Shown piece after piece: positions 17,520-26,949 of a stretch of 48,596 nt of DNA. Each line of letters starts with the position of its first letter. Position 1 is the stretch's first letter. The notes under the pieces are model-generated. The model worked only from the letters and a program-made list of their open reading frames with translations, was not told the origin of the DNA and did not search any database. The translations under genes and the position numbers were made by a program. The DNA comes from Tannerella sp. (GTDB lineage Bacteria; Bacteroidota; Bacteroidia; Bacteroidales; Tannerellaceae): the NCBI GenBank assembly GCA_031285685.1, contig JAITVS010000261.1, positions 1-48,596 on the forward strand. Reading direction: 5' to 3'.

Positions 17520-20500
17520 TTAGATACCAATTTGAAAACCAAAGGAATAAGATTTAACAAAGGGGTATGCGTCATAATTCGCATCCCCTTGTTTTTCCGG
17601 ATCAAGCCCTCTGTAACCGGTTATTGTTAATAAATTCTCACCTGAAACAAAAAGTCTTATATCACTTACGCCTAACTTAGACAAAACATGATTGTTTTTT
17701 AATGTATATCCAAGTTGGATGTTTTTCAGTCTGATATAACTGAGATCATCCAACCATAGAGTGGTCTCGACACGATTATTTGATCCGCCCAACCGGGGCC
17801 AGCCGCCGTTTCTGTTTTCCTGGCTCCAGGGTTTATCTATATGCCACCGGCTGAAAGCATAACTGATGATGCCCGGATTAACATAGTTATACCTGTTTAA
17901 CCAGTAATCTTTACGTCCGGTCGCTCCTGTAAATAAAGTAGATACATCAATTCCTTTCCATCTCATACCAAGATTAAAACCGAAATTAGTCCGCGGTCTG
18001 TTTTGGTCAATTTTAGGAAATGCTTTTTGATCATTTCCGTCAATTCTTCCATCTCCGTTCAAATCAAGCCTTAATATATCACCGGGTGATGCTCCTTGCG
18101 GCGTACTGCGATAAATGTCCTCCCAGGTCTGTGCTATACCCTTATCTATGTATGAGTATAAAAAGCCATAAGGCATGTCTATGAATGTAGAGCCCCTGCC
18201 TAAATACTGATTCCAACTTTCGAGCCTGTTATTATTATATGAAATATTAAAGTGTACAAAATAGGAAAAATCGGATATTTTATCCTGCCATCTGAAATTA
18301 CCCTCTATACCCCGGTTACGTAGATTACCAATATTGGTTCTTGGCGCCGTATAGGCTCCCGTTAAATGGATGGACATCTCCGAAGGCCGATTCATTCCTT
18401 TGGTCAACCGGTCGTAATAGTCAATTTCTGCGGTCAACCGATTCCTGAAAAAACCAAGATCCAATCCTATGTTTGTCACATACGTACTTTCCCATGATAA
18501 GTTTCTGTTGATCATTTTTTTATTTACGAATCCTTTGACGATCTGGCCGTCAATAACATAATTGTTTGTTGTTAATGTTTCCTGTTGTTCATATCTTCCT
18601 ACGCCGCTGTTGTTCCCTAATCCGCCGTATGAAATCCGTAGTTTTCCGTTACTTAGAATTCCTTCCGTAAATTTGTTGATAAAATGTTCTTCCGAAAATC
18701 TCCAACCTAAAGAACCGGACGGGAAAAATCCATACTGATTGTCTCCGATAAAGCGGGAAGAACCGTCGTATCTTGCACTTAACTCCAGGAAATACTTATC
18801 ATAAGCATTGTAATTTAACCGTCCTACAAAGGAACGCATACTTTCTTCGTTTGAATTTCCTCCGGTAGACTGTATGGATACCAACGCCGCATCTATTTCG
18901 GTTAGGGAAGGATGTAAGCGGTCATTTCGGGAGGCCGTTTGAGACCTGTTATACCAGTATTCCTGACTAAATACGAACAATGCATTCAATTGATGATTTT
19001 CGTTGATTTTTTTATCATAATTCAACAGGCCGTTTAATTGCGTTTTATAGCCGGTGTTCGTAAAGTTGCGAATCGGAGCGCTTTCTACTATGAACCAACG
19101 ATCCGTCATCATCTCTCTTTGGAAGTCATAAGCACGGGCAGGGGTATTGGCGTTTAATCTGAATTGATTATAATAATTAATGGTGTAGTCAATTTTTGCT
19201 CTTAAACCCTGAACCGGAAACCACTCGAGATATATGGAAGGATTGATTTCCTGCCTGTTCTGACGATTGTGTATATTCGTAAAGTAGAGATAGGGATTGA
19301 AGGCGAGCAGGTTTTCGTTGTAAGCCATCTTCCCGCCGAAATAACCGGTCACCGGGTCATAGGGTGTTACTCCTGCAATGGCAGCGTATAGGTCGGTACC
19401 CACACCGCCTCCCGTGAATCCGTCATCACCGGCATATTCATAAATGGACCAGTTCCCTCCGAAACGTGTACCGATCTTCAGGTTTTCTTTCAATTTATAA
19501 TCGAAATTAAATCTGGCATTATATCTCCTGTAGTCATTGTTGATTTGCAGGCCCTCTTCGTCCATTAATCCGATTGAGATAAAAAAATTTGATTTGTCAT
19601 TGCTTCCTGATGCTGACATATTATAATTCTGCATCACGCCGGTGCGCATAATGATATCCCACCAATCCGTATTCGGGTATTTTACCGGATCAATCATTCC
19701 TAACGCCATCCATTGATCAATGGTTCCGTCTTTGAAGTTATAATTCTGACGTAACGTTCCTGTGGCCTGCGCTACCTGATGAAGGGTTAACGCCCTGGGG
19801 TAATCTGCCATGTATTCATAATTATTAGTTGGCGAACTGAAGCTTAGGTTACCGGAGAATTCAAATCTTGCCTTATCCTGTCCTTTTCCTGATTTTGTAG
19901 TAATTAAAATAACGCCATTCGCCGCCCTGGAACCATAGATTGCAGCCGAACTTGCGTCTTTTAACACCGTGACACTTTCCACATCATTGAGATTCAGACG
20001 ATTCATATCTACATCCGGCATACCGTCAACAACGATCAAAGGATTCGCGTTATTGACAGTCCCCATTCCCCTGATTAAGATGGATACATCGTTTTTACCT
20101 GCCATACCGCTGTTCTGACTAATCGCCAGACCGGGCAGTTGTCCGCTTAATGCGGTAGATAAATTGGTTAATGCTCTGCTGGTTATCTTCTCATCAAGCG
20201 CAACCGTTGATACGGAGCCGCTCAGATTGACCCGTTTCTGGGTTCCGAACCCAACGACTACGACTTCATCCAGCAGACTCGTTTCTTCTTTCAAAATAAC
20301 ATTAATGATAGTCCTGCCATTGATTTTAACCTGTTGTTCTTCATATCCGATGTAAGTAAACTTCAGGTCAGCGTTTTCTGATCCTACTCTGATGGAGTAG
20401 TGTCCATCCGGATCAGTTATTGCTCCATTTGTAGTACCTACTTCCATTACCGTAGCGCCGGCCAAAGGTTCATTATGGATGTCTATTATTCTACCTGTGA

Positions 20501-20618
20501 TATGGAAGTTTTGCGCAAAAACAGACGGTGTAACAAAAAAACAAAGAAAGAAAATGCATAAGAATATCTTTATATCCGAGACATTTTTTAATAAGATCTT
20601 CGATGATGTAATTTTCAT
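17520..20618 (-). CDS. SusC/RagA-family TonB-linked outer-membrane transporter
   Basis: The 1032-residue product has a signal peptide (FLCIFFLCFFVTPSVFAQ), a carboxypeptidase-regulatory-like domain (about 38-115, ITGRIIDIHNEPLAGATV), the TonB-box/plug start LLDEVVVVGFGTQKRVNLSG, the plug segment GSRAANGVILITTKSGK and a beta-barrel with the family-typical end FVKSYSFGFQIGI. It imports glycan fragments through the outer membrane with energy from TonB-ExbBD. It pairs with the SusD at 15669-17507, which carries an in-frame TAG. It follows the Gfo/Idh/MocA gene by 94 nt. No N-terminal STN domain is present, so control by an anti-sigma factor is unlikely. It ends in TAA. Confidence 0.95.
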   Translation of the reverse strand: MKITSSKILLKNVSDIKIFLCIFFLCFFVTPSVFAQNFHITGRIIDIHNEPLAGATVMEVGTTNGAITDPDGHYSIRVGSENADLKFTYIGYEEQQVKINGRTIINVILKEETSLLDEVVVVGFGTQKRVNLSGSVSTVALDEKITSRALTNLSTALSGQLPGLAISQNSGMAGKNDVSILIRGMGTVNNANPLIVVDGMPDVDMNRLNLNDVESVTVLKDASSAAIYGSRAANGVILITTKSGKGQDKARFEFSGNLSFSSPTNNYEYMADYPRALTLHQVAQATGTLRQNYNFKDGTIDQWMALGMIDPVKYPNTDWWDIIMRTGVMQNYNMSASGSNDKSNFFISIGLMDEEGLQINNDYRRYNARFNFDYKLKENLKIGTRFGGNWSIYEYAGDDGFTGGGVGTDLYAAIAGVTPYDPVTGYFGGKMAYNENLLAFNPYLYFTNIHNRQNRQEINPSIYLEWFPVQGLRAKIDYTINYYNQFRLNANTPARAYDFQREMMTDRWFIVESAPIRNFTNTGYKTQLNGLLNYDKKINENHQLNALFVFSQEYWYNRSQTASRNDRLHPSLTEIDAALVSIQSTGGNSNEESMRSFVGRLNYNAYDKYFLELSARYDGSSRFIGDNQYGFFPSGSLGWRFSEEHFINKFTEGILSNGKLRISYGGLGNNSGVGRYEQQETLTTNNYVIDGQIVKGFVNKKMINRNLSWESTYVTNIGLDLGFFRNRLTAEIDYYDRLTKGMNRPSEMSIHLTGAYTAPRTNIGNLRNRGIEGNFRWQDKISDFSYFVHFNISYNNNRLESWNQYLGRGSTFIDMPYGFLYSYIDKGIAQTWEDIYRSTPQGASPGDILRLDLNGDGRIDGNDQKAFPKIDQNRPRTNFGFNLGMRWKGIDVSTLFTGATGRKDYWLNRYNYVNPGIISYAFSRWHIDKPWSQENRNGGWPRLGGSNNRVETTLWLDDLSYIRLKNIQLGYTLKNNHVLSKLGVSDIRLFVSGENLLTITGYRGLDPEKQGDANYDAYPFVKSYSFGFQIGI

Positions 20619-20712
20619 AAGCTAACAATTTAAATTTTTCATAGTATTTGAGATTTTGGTAAAAAAAAATCAGAATAAGATTGACAATATTATCGCCATT
20701 TGATCTTTCTGA

Positions 20713-22059
20713 TCAAACCTTTAACTCCCAGCCCTTTTCATACTCTCTTTTCCAGTATCTGGATGCCTCGGTATCATTTATAATGGTACCATCGTGACTG
20801 TTTATGTTTAACGATCTTCCCACCCGGTGAGCAATATTTGACAGCTGTACCAGCTGTGTGCTTTTACAAGCTTCTGTTAAGCAGGAATTTAAAGGCTCTC
20901 CTTTACGGATCGCATCAAAGAAATTCTGGAAATGATAGGCATCCAGTTTCTGTGTCGGATTTACTAAATTACCTTGTTCAAACACCATCTTACTATCAAA
21001 ATGTTTGACTAATGTATCATCCACGTTAAAAACCTTGTACTCATTTCCCCCTCCGATTACCAGACTTCCTTTATCTCCATAAAAAATTACTCCGCTACCA
21101 TAACCGGCAATATTAGATTTTATACAGCTTTGGCTTTCCCAGGTCATTACTTTGCCATTTGAAAAGGTGAAATTAACCAATTGCGTATCGGGCGTTTCCC
21201 AGTCGTCCTGATAATGATATCTGCCACCTCTGGAATCAACTATTGTCGGATAATCCAGTTTCATCCCCCAGCGAAGCAAATCAATAAAATGCATACCGTT
21301 GTTTAAAGCTTCTCCTGTCCCCCAATGCCAGATCCAATGCCAATTATAGTGAATTAGATTATCTTTATAGGGCTTTCTGGGTGCCGGCCCTTGCCAGAGA
21401 TCCCAATTCAACCAGGATGGTACAGCCGCTGTTTTACCCGTGCCCATGGTCGGGCGTTTATTGTAATACCAGCTTTTGCCATAATATATATCACCAATAA
21501 TACCATCATGCAGTTCTTTTATGGCATGCGCCACGTTCGGCCATGAACGCCTTTGATTGCCTACCTGGACCGTCCTTTTATATTTTTTTTCGGCCTCGGT
21601 TAGAAAAACGTTTTCTTCAGGATTGTGACTTGTCGGTTTTTCTACATAAACATGTTTTCCGGCTTTCATCGCCATCAGTGCCGCAGGCGCATGCCAATGA
21701 TCGGGCGTGGCGATAAAAACCGCATCGAAGTCTTTAGATTCTAACATTTTGCGGATGTCTTCGTGCTTTCTTACTTTATTATCCCCAATCTTTTCAATCT
21801 CGGCAACACATTTTTCGATTGCGCGTATATCCACGTCACAAATATCAGTTACGATGCATCCGTTTTCTTTTTCACCGGCAAATCCTTTCGCCAGTGAATT
21901 TCCTCTTGCGTTGACCCCTATCCCTGCCATCCGGATGCGTTCGTTCGAACCGATAATATTTTTGTAGCTTGATGCACTGAAGCCCGGTAAAACCCCTCCG
22001 AATGAGATTGCAGAAGTACCTAAAGCGACTTTTTTTATAAAATTTCTTCGTGTAGTCAT
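20713..22059 (-). CDS. Gfo/Idh/MocA-family oxidoreductase with Tat signal
   Basis: The 448-residue protein starts with a twin-arginine signal (MTTRRNFIKKVALGTS). The Rossmann part begins at RIRMAGIGVNARGNSL, followed by IATPDHWHAPAALMAM, and the catalytic lysine motif EKP is at 140-142. The C-terminal domain carries YNWHWIWHWGTGEALNNG. The family uses NAD(P) to oxidise or reduce sugars and also includes glycosidases that act through a keto intermediate. Export is inferred from the RR motif. It is the closest paralogue here of 46404-47744, and both stand first behind an operator A copy. It ends in TGA. Oxidation of a glycoside at C3 for the DUF1080 protein of the same operon is a reasonable but untested role. 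Confidence 0.85.
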   Translation of the reverse strand: MTTRRNFIKKVALGTSAISFGGVLPGFSASSYKNIIGSNERIRMAGIGVNARGNSLAKGFAGEKENGCIVTDICDVDIRAIEKCVAEIEKIGDNKVRKHEDIRKMLESKDFDAVFIATPDHWHAPAALMAMKAGKHVYVEKPTSHNPEENVFLTEAEKKYKRTVQVGNQRRSWPNVAHAIKELHDGIIGDIYYGKSWYYNKRPTMGTGKTAAVPSWLNWDLWQGPAPRKPYKDNLIHYNWHWIWHWGTGEALNNGMHFIDLLRWGMKLDYPTIVDSRGGRYHYQDDWETPDTQLVNFTFSNGKVMTWESQSCIKSNIAGYGSGVIFYGDKGSLVIGGGNEYKVFNVDDTLVKHFDSKMVFEQGNLVNPTQKLDAYHFQNFFDAIRKGEPLNSCLTEACKSTQLVQLSNIAHRVGRSLNINSHDGTIINDTEASRYWKREYEKGWELKV

Positions 22060-22106
22060 AGTTTAATAATTGAAATTAAATAATATTTGGATTGTAAAAC
22101 AAAGCA

Positions 22107-22174
22107 TAAAATTATTATTTACTGTTATTCAAAAATACCTTAAAAGCGAATTTAAACCTTCAAAAAGCGTCAAT
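22107..22174 (-). promoter_or_regulatory. Promoter and operator A, copy 2 (20713-22059 / susCD operon)
   Basis: Operator A (22138-22174) has half-sites CCTTAAAAGCGAA and CCTTCAAAAAGCGTCAAT, starting at 22138 and 22157. The stretch differs from copy 1 (7118-7154) at only a few positions. A -7-like box (TAATTTTA on the minus strand, 22107-22114, one mismatch to TAnnTTTG) lies 50 bp from the second half-site, the same distance as in copies 1 and 4. The ATG at 22059 lies about 48 nt downstream of the box. Confidence 0.72.
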
Positions 22175-22313
22175 CAGCTGTTTGTTTGATTTAAGGAGTT
22201 GTTTATCAATTGAATATATTTTAAAAATCATCCATTTACGGATTCTTTACTATCCATCTAATTATCCGGTTCATGATCGTTTTTCGAAAACAGGGTTTTG
22301 AGAGAGAAATTAT

Positions 22314-23513
22314 TTATCCGATGGTGGGTATTTTCAATAATTCTCCGTCTTTGAGAGCAGATTGATGAGCGATAATGCCGGGTACGGTATAGGCCAATGC
22401 TTCACGAATATTAACCTCCGGTTCACGTTCCTTTATGAGTGAATCGATAAATTCATGGGTGATAAAGCAGTGTGAATTGTCATGCCCGCTTTTGTGGCGC
22501 ATGGCAGAGGGCAATATGTCGCTCTTCCACCATTCTTCCCGGGGATACGAAACCATTTCCTGTTTGGCAACTGTAAAACCACCATGGTCCGCTTCCGTTT
22601 CCGATGTAGAAATCACCTTGTGATCGTCCGTATTTTTGTAGGCAGAATAATAACTCATTTTATCCCCGTGCCATTCGCCGCGTTCCGTCCCGACCAGCGC
22701 CCCTTTCCAGCAGACTTCCCCGAAGAAAGAGTTTCCCCGGTCTGTCCTGAAAAAGGCGGCTTCATTCCAGAAGGGGTTATTGTACCGGTTCTTTTTAAGA
22801 ATCGGGCTGTCATCGCTCCAGCCATTGCAGGAAACCGAAGCTAATCTTTCTCCCGTTACAGCAATCAGGTGGGAAGTGACATGTGTAGGATAGAGCATAG
22901 GTGGGAGTCCGTGCCGCCAGGTTTTTGTGCCGTCTTTTGCAAAATAAAGTTCTTCCAGCCCGGGATGGTAATATTGAGCTGCACTGCTGAATATGTTTCC
23001 GAAGGCACCGTCCCGGTACATTTTCTTTGCCGAAATAACCGTTTGGAACCAGGTCGTTGTTTCCGCCATCATGTAGGTCAATCCGGTGCGTTTAACAGTA
23101 TTAAAAACTTCATAGGCTTCTTTTAATGTCATTACTGCCGGCACGGCGCACAGCACATGTTTCCCGGCATTGAGCGCCTGGATGGTGTGGGCCGCATGAT
23201 CGGGAGCCGGGGTAAATATGGCTACGGCTTCTATCTTCGGATCCCGAAGCAATATTTTCAGCGATTCGTAAGACTTATCGCACTGGTAATTCCGCATCAT
23301 GTCCTGTCTGCGCTCCGGGATCAGATCGCTGACCGCTTCGACATGACAATTGGGATGTTCATTGAAATAAAAGGTATTTCCGAATCGTCCTCCGACTATT
23401 CCTATACGTATTTTCCGGTTGAAAACAAGTGTTCCGGCAAAAGCAAAGCGGGGCGACAGACAGGAAACTCCTACTAGTGTACCTGCGGTTTTAATAAAGT
23501 TGCGACGTTTCAT
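22314..23513 (-). CDS. Tat-type Gfo/Idh/MocA-family protein lacking the EKP lysine
   Basis: I chose the ATG at 23513 because it puts a twin-arginine signal at the N-terminus (MKRRNFIKTAGTLVG); an upstream ATG at 23558 would add 15 residues. The 399-residue protein has a Rossmann start (IRIGIVGGRFGNTFY) and the segment FTPAPDHAAHTIQALNAGKH, but EKP is replaced by AVP (123-125, in HVLCAVPAV). That lysine contributes to the active site of dehydrogenases in this family, so the protein may have another chemistry or bind a ligand without turnover. It is the last gene of the 37750 operon, 60 nt after the DapA-type lyase. It ends in TAA; operator A copy 2 lies 140 nt further on. Confidence 0.8.
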   Translation of the reverse strand: MKRRNFIKTAGTLVGVSCLSPRFAFAGTLVFNRKIRIGIVGGRFGNTFYFNEHPNCHVEAVSDLIPERRQDMMRNYQCDKSYESLKILLRDPKIEAVAIFTPAPDHAAHTIQALNAGKHVLCAVPAVMTLKEAYEVFNTVKRTGLTYMMAETTTWFQTVISAKKMYRDGAFGNIFSSAAQYYHPGLEELYFAKDGTKTWRHGLPPMLYPTHVTSHLIAVTGERLASVSCNGWSDDSPILKKNRYNNPFWNEAAFFRTDRGNSFFGEVCWKGALVGTERGEWHGDKMSYYSAYKNTDDHKVISTSETEADHGGFTVAKQEMVSYPREEWWKSDILPSAMRHKSGHDNSHCFITHEFIDSLIKEREPEVNIREALAYTVPGIIAHQSALKDGELLKIPTIG

Positions 23514-23573
23514 TTGTGTCCTATTAAAAATTAACATACTTATTGATAATCTTGCCATTCGTCAACTTAAAAT

Positions 23574-24653
23574 TTACTTTTTTAATGAATGGTTATCATC
23601 CTTTTTAATGAATTCTTTTACATAATCATCATCCGTCCATTTTTGGTATTGAGAGATCACCCTGTCAATTTCTCCGGCTTGTCCTTCGGATAATTTTTCT
23701 TTTGGATTCAAACACCAGATGCCTTTCAACAATCCTTGCCTCCTGAGGACTTCGTGAATCCCGGAGATCGATCCCTGAAATTGATTTGCCGCGTCGAAAA
23801 TGGCTGCGTTCATGTCGGTAATTTCAACAGCAGTGCTTAGCATTTCTTCATAATCCAGATTACTGTTTTTCAATCCTTCTTTTATTTTATGAAACAATTC
23901 AACGGATCTTTTAGTCCATATGGCATAATGACCCAATAAGCCTCCTGCAAATCTTTTCTGAACCGGGTGATTGCTATTTATGATTGTGTAAGGAGTTAAT
24001 AAATCTACCACAATATTATCATCATTACCCGTATAAAGGGCGATCTCATTGTTCCTGCCGGAATTACAAATTGCCCGGACGACATCCAGTGTGAAATACC
24101 GGTTAAACGGAGCTGTTTTTATTGCGTAAACGTTCTCTGTATTACAAAACTGTTCCCAAAAATCATAACTGAATATTCGCCCCCCAACCGAAGGTTGCAG
24201 ATAAAATCCGAATACCGGGATTTCTTTGGCAACTGCTTGAGTACGTTCAATAAGTTCTTTTTCTGAAAACGAATGCAATCCTCCCATGCTCAGTAAACCG
24301 AAATCATACCCTAATTTTTTTGCAATCCGGGCTTCTTTAATGGCCTGTGATGTTGCACCGCAAATGCCGGCCACTTTAATAAAAGAGGGATTGGTGGTCG
24401 AACGGTTAATTTCATCTAGGGTGATCTCTAACACTTTTTCGTAATAATTATAGGCGGGATCCCTTATCTCGAATTGAGTTGTGTGGACCCCGATCGCTAT
24501 TCCGTCAACTCCACAGGATATATAATAACGCGTTAACCTGCGGTGTGACTCTTCGTCGATAGTCAGGTCTTCATGAAGGGCTAAAGGATGTGCCGGAATG
24601 AATCCTCCTTCCCATAGTTTGTGCAGTACTTCTGTTTTTATCATTTCTGTCAT
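23574..24653 (-). CDS. Dihydrodipicolinate synthase / N-acetylneuraminate lyase family protein
   Basis: This is a class I (Schiff-base) aldolase of the DapA/NanA superfamily, cytoplasmic, 359 residues from the ATG at 24653. A GTG at 24677 would add eight residues and has an A/G-rich stretch before it, so the start is not certain. Tyr151 (VFGFYLQPSVGG) and Lys179 (YAIKTAPFN) are 28 residues apart, the spacing of the catalytic Tyr and Lys in this superfamily. It is longer than typical DapA (about 290 residues) and is not in a lysine-biosynthesis setting, so a retro-aldol or dehydration step on a sugar-acid or keto-sugar substrate is more likely. It follows the SDR gene by 13 nt and ends in TAA. 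Confidence 0.82.
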   Translation of the reverse strand: MTEMIKTEVLHKLWEGGFIPAHPLALHEDLTIDEESHRRLTRYYISCGVDGIAIGVHTTQFEIRDPAYNYYEKVLEITLDEINRSTTNPSFIKVAGICGATSQAIKEARIAKKLGYDFGLLSMGGLHSFSEKELIERTQAVAKEIPVFGFYLQPSVGGRIFSYDFWEQFCNTENVYAIKTAPFNRYFTLDVVRAICNSGRNNEIALYTGNDDNIVVDLLTPYTIINSNHPVQKRFAGGLLGHYAIWTKRSVELFHKIKEGLKNSNLDYEEMLSTAVEITDMNAAIFDAANQFQGSISGIHEVLRRQGLLKGIWCLNPKEKLSEGQAGEIDRVISQYQKWTDDDYVKEFIKKDDNHSLKK

Positions 24654-24666
24654 GTGGATATCGTTT

Positions 24667-25689
24667 TTAATAGGCACCTTTTCTTTCTTGAAAATGAGTA
24701 GGTTTGTTAATCATTTTCCCTTTTTCCATCACCCAATGCCCGATAAGTTCCATCATTTGTTTCAGGTTGATATGAGGATACCCGAAGAGTTTGAAGCATT
24801 CGGATGCATTACTCAGTAAAGCTTCCTGTTTCTCTTTACCGGAAAAAACCGGGGTTTTACCGAATTGCTTCCCAAATTCTTCCGCAATCCATTTTACTGA
24901 AATTATCTCCGGCCCTGTCACATTCAGTATTTTTGCCGGAACAGTGCAATGTAACAATGCCCGGATGGCAATTTCATTGGCATCTCCCTGCCAGATTACG
25001 TTTACATTACCCATGGTTAAATCAATTTCTCTTTCTTCATGAACCGATTTGGCGATCTCTAATAAAACGCCATATGTTACATCATTGGCATAATTTAACC
25101 GGTAGAGTAGGACAGGGGTGTTATTTTTCGTTGAAAAGTACTGGAAGATACGTTCCCTGCCTAAACAAGACTGCGCGTACTCCCCAATGGGTGAAGCCGG
25201 CATGTCTTCGGTCATTCCTCCGTTTACAACCGGAGATAGAGGATAAACATTACCTGTAGAAAATACGACGATATTGGATTTGTTGAATTTTTCGGCAATG
25301 ATCCCTGGAAGAAATGTATTCATGGCCCAGGTATAGGTTTCATTCCCTGTCGTGCCGAACTTATGTCCGGCTAAGTAGATGACATTGGGAACATCGGGGA
25401 TTTTGTCCAGATCGTTATCATTTAACAGATCTGCCCGTATGGTCGTAATACCGTAACTGCTTAGTTTCTCCCTCGCATCTGCGTCTGAAAACCTTGAAAC
25501 TGCAATTATTTCCTTGTTTATACCTATGGCATTTATTGCATCTTTCGCTAGTATAGCCATTGCCGGTCCCATTTTTCCGCCGGCTCCCAGTATCAGGATG
25601 TCGCCCTCTATCTTAGAAATGTCATCTAATAAGGCCTGAGAAGGTTTCAGGTAGTTTTTCAATACAATTTCTTTTTCGAATGTTCCCAT
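24667..25689 (-). CDS. NAD-dependent epimerase/dehydratase-type (extended SDR) protein
   Basis: The 340-residue protein has an extended SDR Rossmann start (GDILILGAGGKMGPAMAIL, glycines at 35-41) and VVFSTGNVYPLSP holding the usual catalytic Ser/Thr region. The active-site Tyr stands in GEYAQSCLGRERIF, where the usual YxxxK lysine is Cys. Epimerases and dehydratases of this family act on nucleotide sugars or free sugar derivatives in the cytoplasm; the altered motif makes the chemistry uncertain. It lies between the Nramp-like transporter and the DapA-type lyase and may act on what that transporter imports. The preceding TAG lies in frame only two codons before this ATG. It ends in TAA. Confidence 0.78.
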   Translation of the reverse strand: MGTFEKEIVLKNYLKPSQALLDDISKIEGDILILGAGGKMGPAMAILAKDAINAIGINKEIIAVSRFSDADAREKLSSYGITTIRADLLNDNDLDKIPDVPNVIYLAGHKFGTTGNETYTWAMNTFLPGIIAEKFNKSNIVVFSTGNVYPLSPVVNGGMTEDMPASPIGEYAQSCLGRERIFQYFSTKNNTPVLLYRLNYANDVTYGVLLEIAKSVHEEREIDLTMGNVNVIWQGDANEIAIRALLHCTVPAKILNVTGPEIISVKWIAEEFGKQFGKTPVFSGKEKQEALLSNASECFKLFGYPHINLKQMMELIGHWVMEKGKMINKPTHFQERKGAY

Positions 25690-25695
25690 ATGTTT

Positions 25696-26922
25696 CTATT
25701 TAATAAATATATCAATAAAATTAATGACTGCTAATACGAGAATGATACATAGGCCAACGATGCCTGAGATCCGGAAAAACAAACTGATCCGGTTTTCTTT
25801 CATGATCTGTTTGTTGTTGGCTATTAAAAACATCGCAATACCGATTACCGGAACAATAAAAATCGTTATGCTTTGGGCAAAAACGATCAATTCAAGCGGA
25901 GCGCTACCGAATAATAAGGCGATGACGGTTCCGATAACCATGACAATGGCAATCAGTATCCTGGTTTTGCTTGAGTCAAAATCTTTTCCATAACCAAGCG
26001 CATCGCTCATTAACGTACCGCCGATCGTAGCATTGCCTATAACAGACGAAAAACCGGCGGCAAACAGTCCGATTAAGAATACGGCGGAAGCGGCTTCTCC
26101 AAAAGCGGGACGTAACGCCAGAGACATATCTGTCGCCGTTTTTACTTCGATATTCAACGGTTGAAGAATTTCGGCCGCGCAAATCATCAGGATGGCGCTC
26201 AAGACGCCCAATACGATAATACCGGTCAAACTACTGTTTCGGGAAATATGACTGTCCCTCTCCGGGTTTAGTTTTTTTCTTGCCTGGACCAGGTACGATG
26301 TATAAAATGCACCGACGATGGAAAAGCAGGATGCCATAAATGCAATGATTAATCCTACGGAGCCATCCGGAACTTTCGGTACGAAAAATCCCGTAAATAT
26401 TTTGTCAATACCGGGCCTGACTTCGATTAATGTGATTAAAAATGCAATCAACATCATCCCGATTAAGACAAGCATGAGTTTTTCCAATACTTTGTAGAAG
26501 TTCCTGAAAAAGAGGAGGGTAATGCCGATGCAATTAAAAACTAAGATCCAGAGACTGTTATTGGTCCCGGTTAATTCTCCGATGGCAATTCCTACACCGA
26601 CCGAGTTTCCTGTTTGGAAAGATGTACATACCATAAAAATACCGATACCAATGATCATTGAAAATACTTTTCCCCATTTCTTGCCGATCATTGTCAGCAG
26701 GGATTCATCCGTGGCCATTCCTATTCGTTCGGCGATGATCGTGAATATAGCCATAAAAAAGATGGCGATAATGATAATCCACAGTAAATCATAACCAAAA
26801 TTAGCGCCGATTTTGGAAGTGATGGTGAGCTTACTCGGGCCGAAAACGAGCGCCCCGACAATTAATCCCGGCCCGATCGTATGTATCCAGTTAAATCTCT
26901 TTTTCTTAGTCATAGATTTCAT
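25696..26922 (-). CDS. Nramp-related inner-membrane transporter lacking the metal-binding motifs
   Basis: The 408-residue protein has about eleven membrane segments and an Nramp-like start (WIHTIGPGLIVGALVFGPSK). The canonical TM1 motif DPGN is replaced by GPSK, and the TM6 motif MPHN is absent where it would be expected (FSIVGAFYTSYLVQARKK). These residues coordinate Mn(II)/Fe(II) in true Nramp proteins, so this one probably carries something else. Its neighbours (oxidoreductases, SDR, aldolase) suggest an organic solute, perhaps a sugar acid or keto-sugar; this is inference. ATGs at 26922 and 26913 are both possible. It ends in TAG, in frame with and two codons before the SDR start. Confidence 0.78.
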   Translation of the reverse strand: MKSMTKKKRFNWIHTIGPGLIVGALVFGPSKLTITSKIGANFGYDLLWIIIIAIFFMAIFTIIAERIGMATDESLLTMIGKKWGKVFSMIIGIGIFMVCTSFQTGNSVGVGIAIGELTGTNNSLWILVFNCIGITLLFFRNFYKVLEKLMLVLIGMMLIAFLITLIEVRPGIDKIFTGFFVPKVPDGSVGLIIAFMASCFSIVGAFYTSYLVQARKKLNPERDSHISRNSSLTGIIVLGVLSAILMICAAEILQPLNIEVKTATDMSLALRPAFGEAASAVFLIGLFAAGFSSVIGNATIGGTLMSDALGYGKDFDSSKTRILIAIVMVIGTVIALLFGSAPLELIVFAQSITIFIVPVIGIAMFLIANNKQIMKENRISLFFRISGIVGLCIILVLAVINFIDIFIK

Positions 26923-26949
26923 TTTTATTTTTCGAAAGAATCCGGAATC

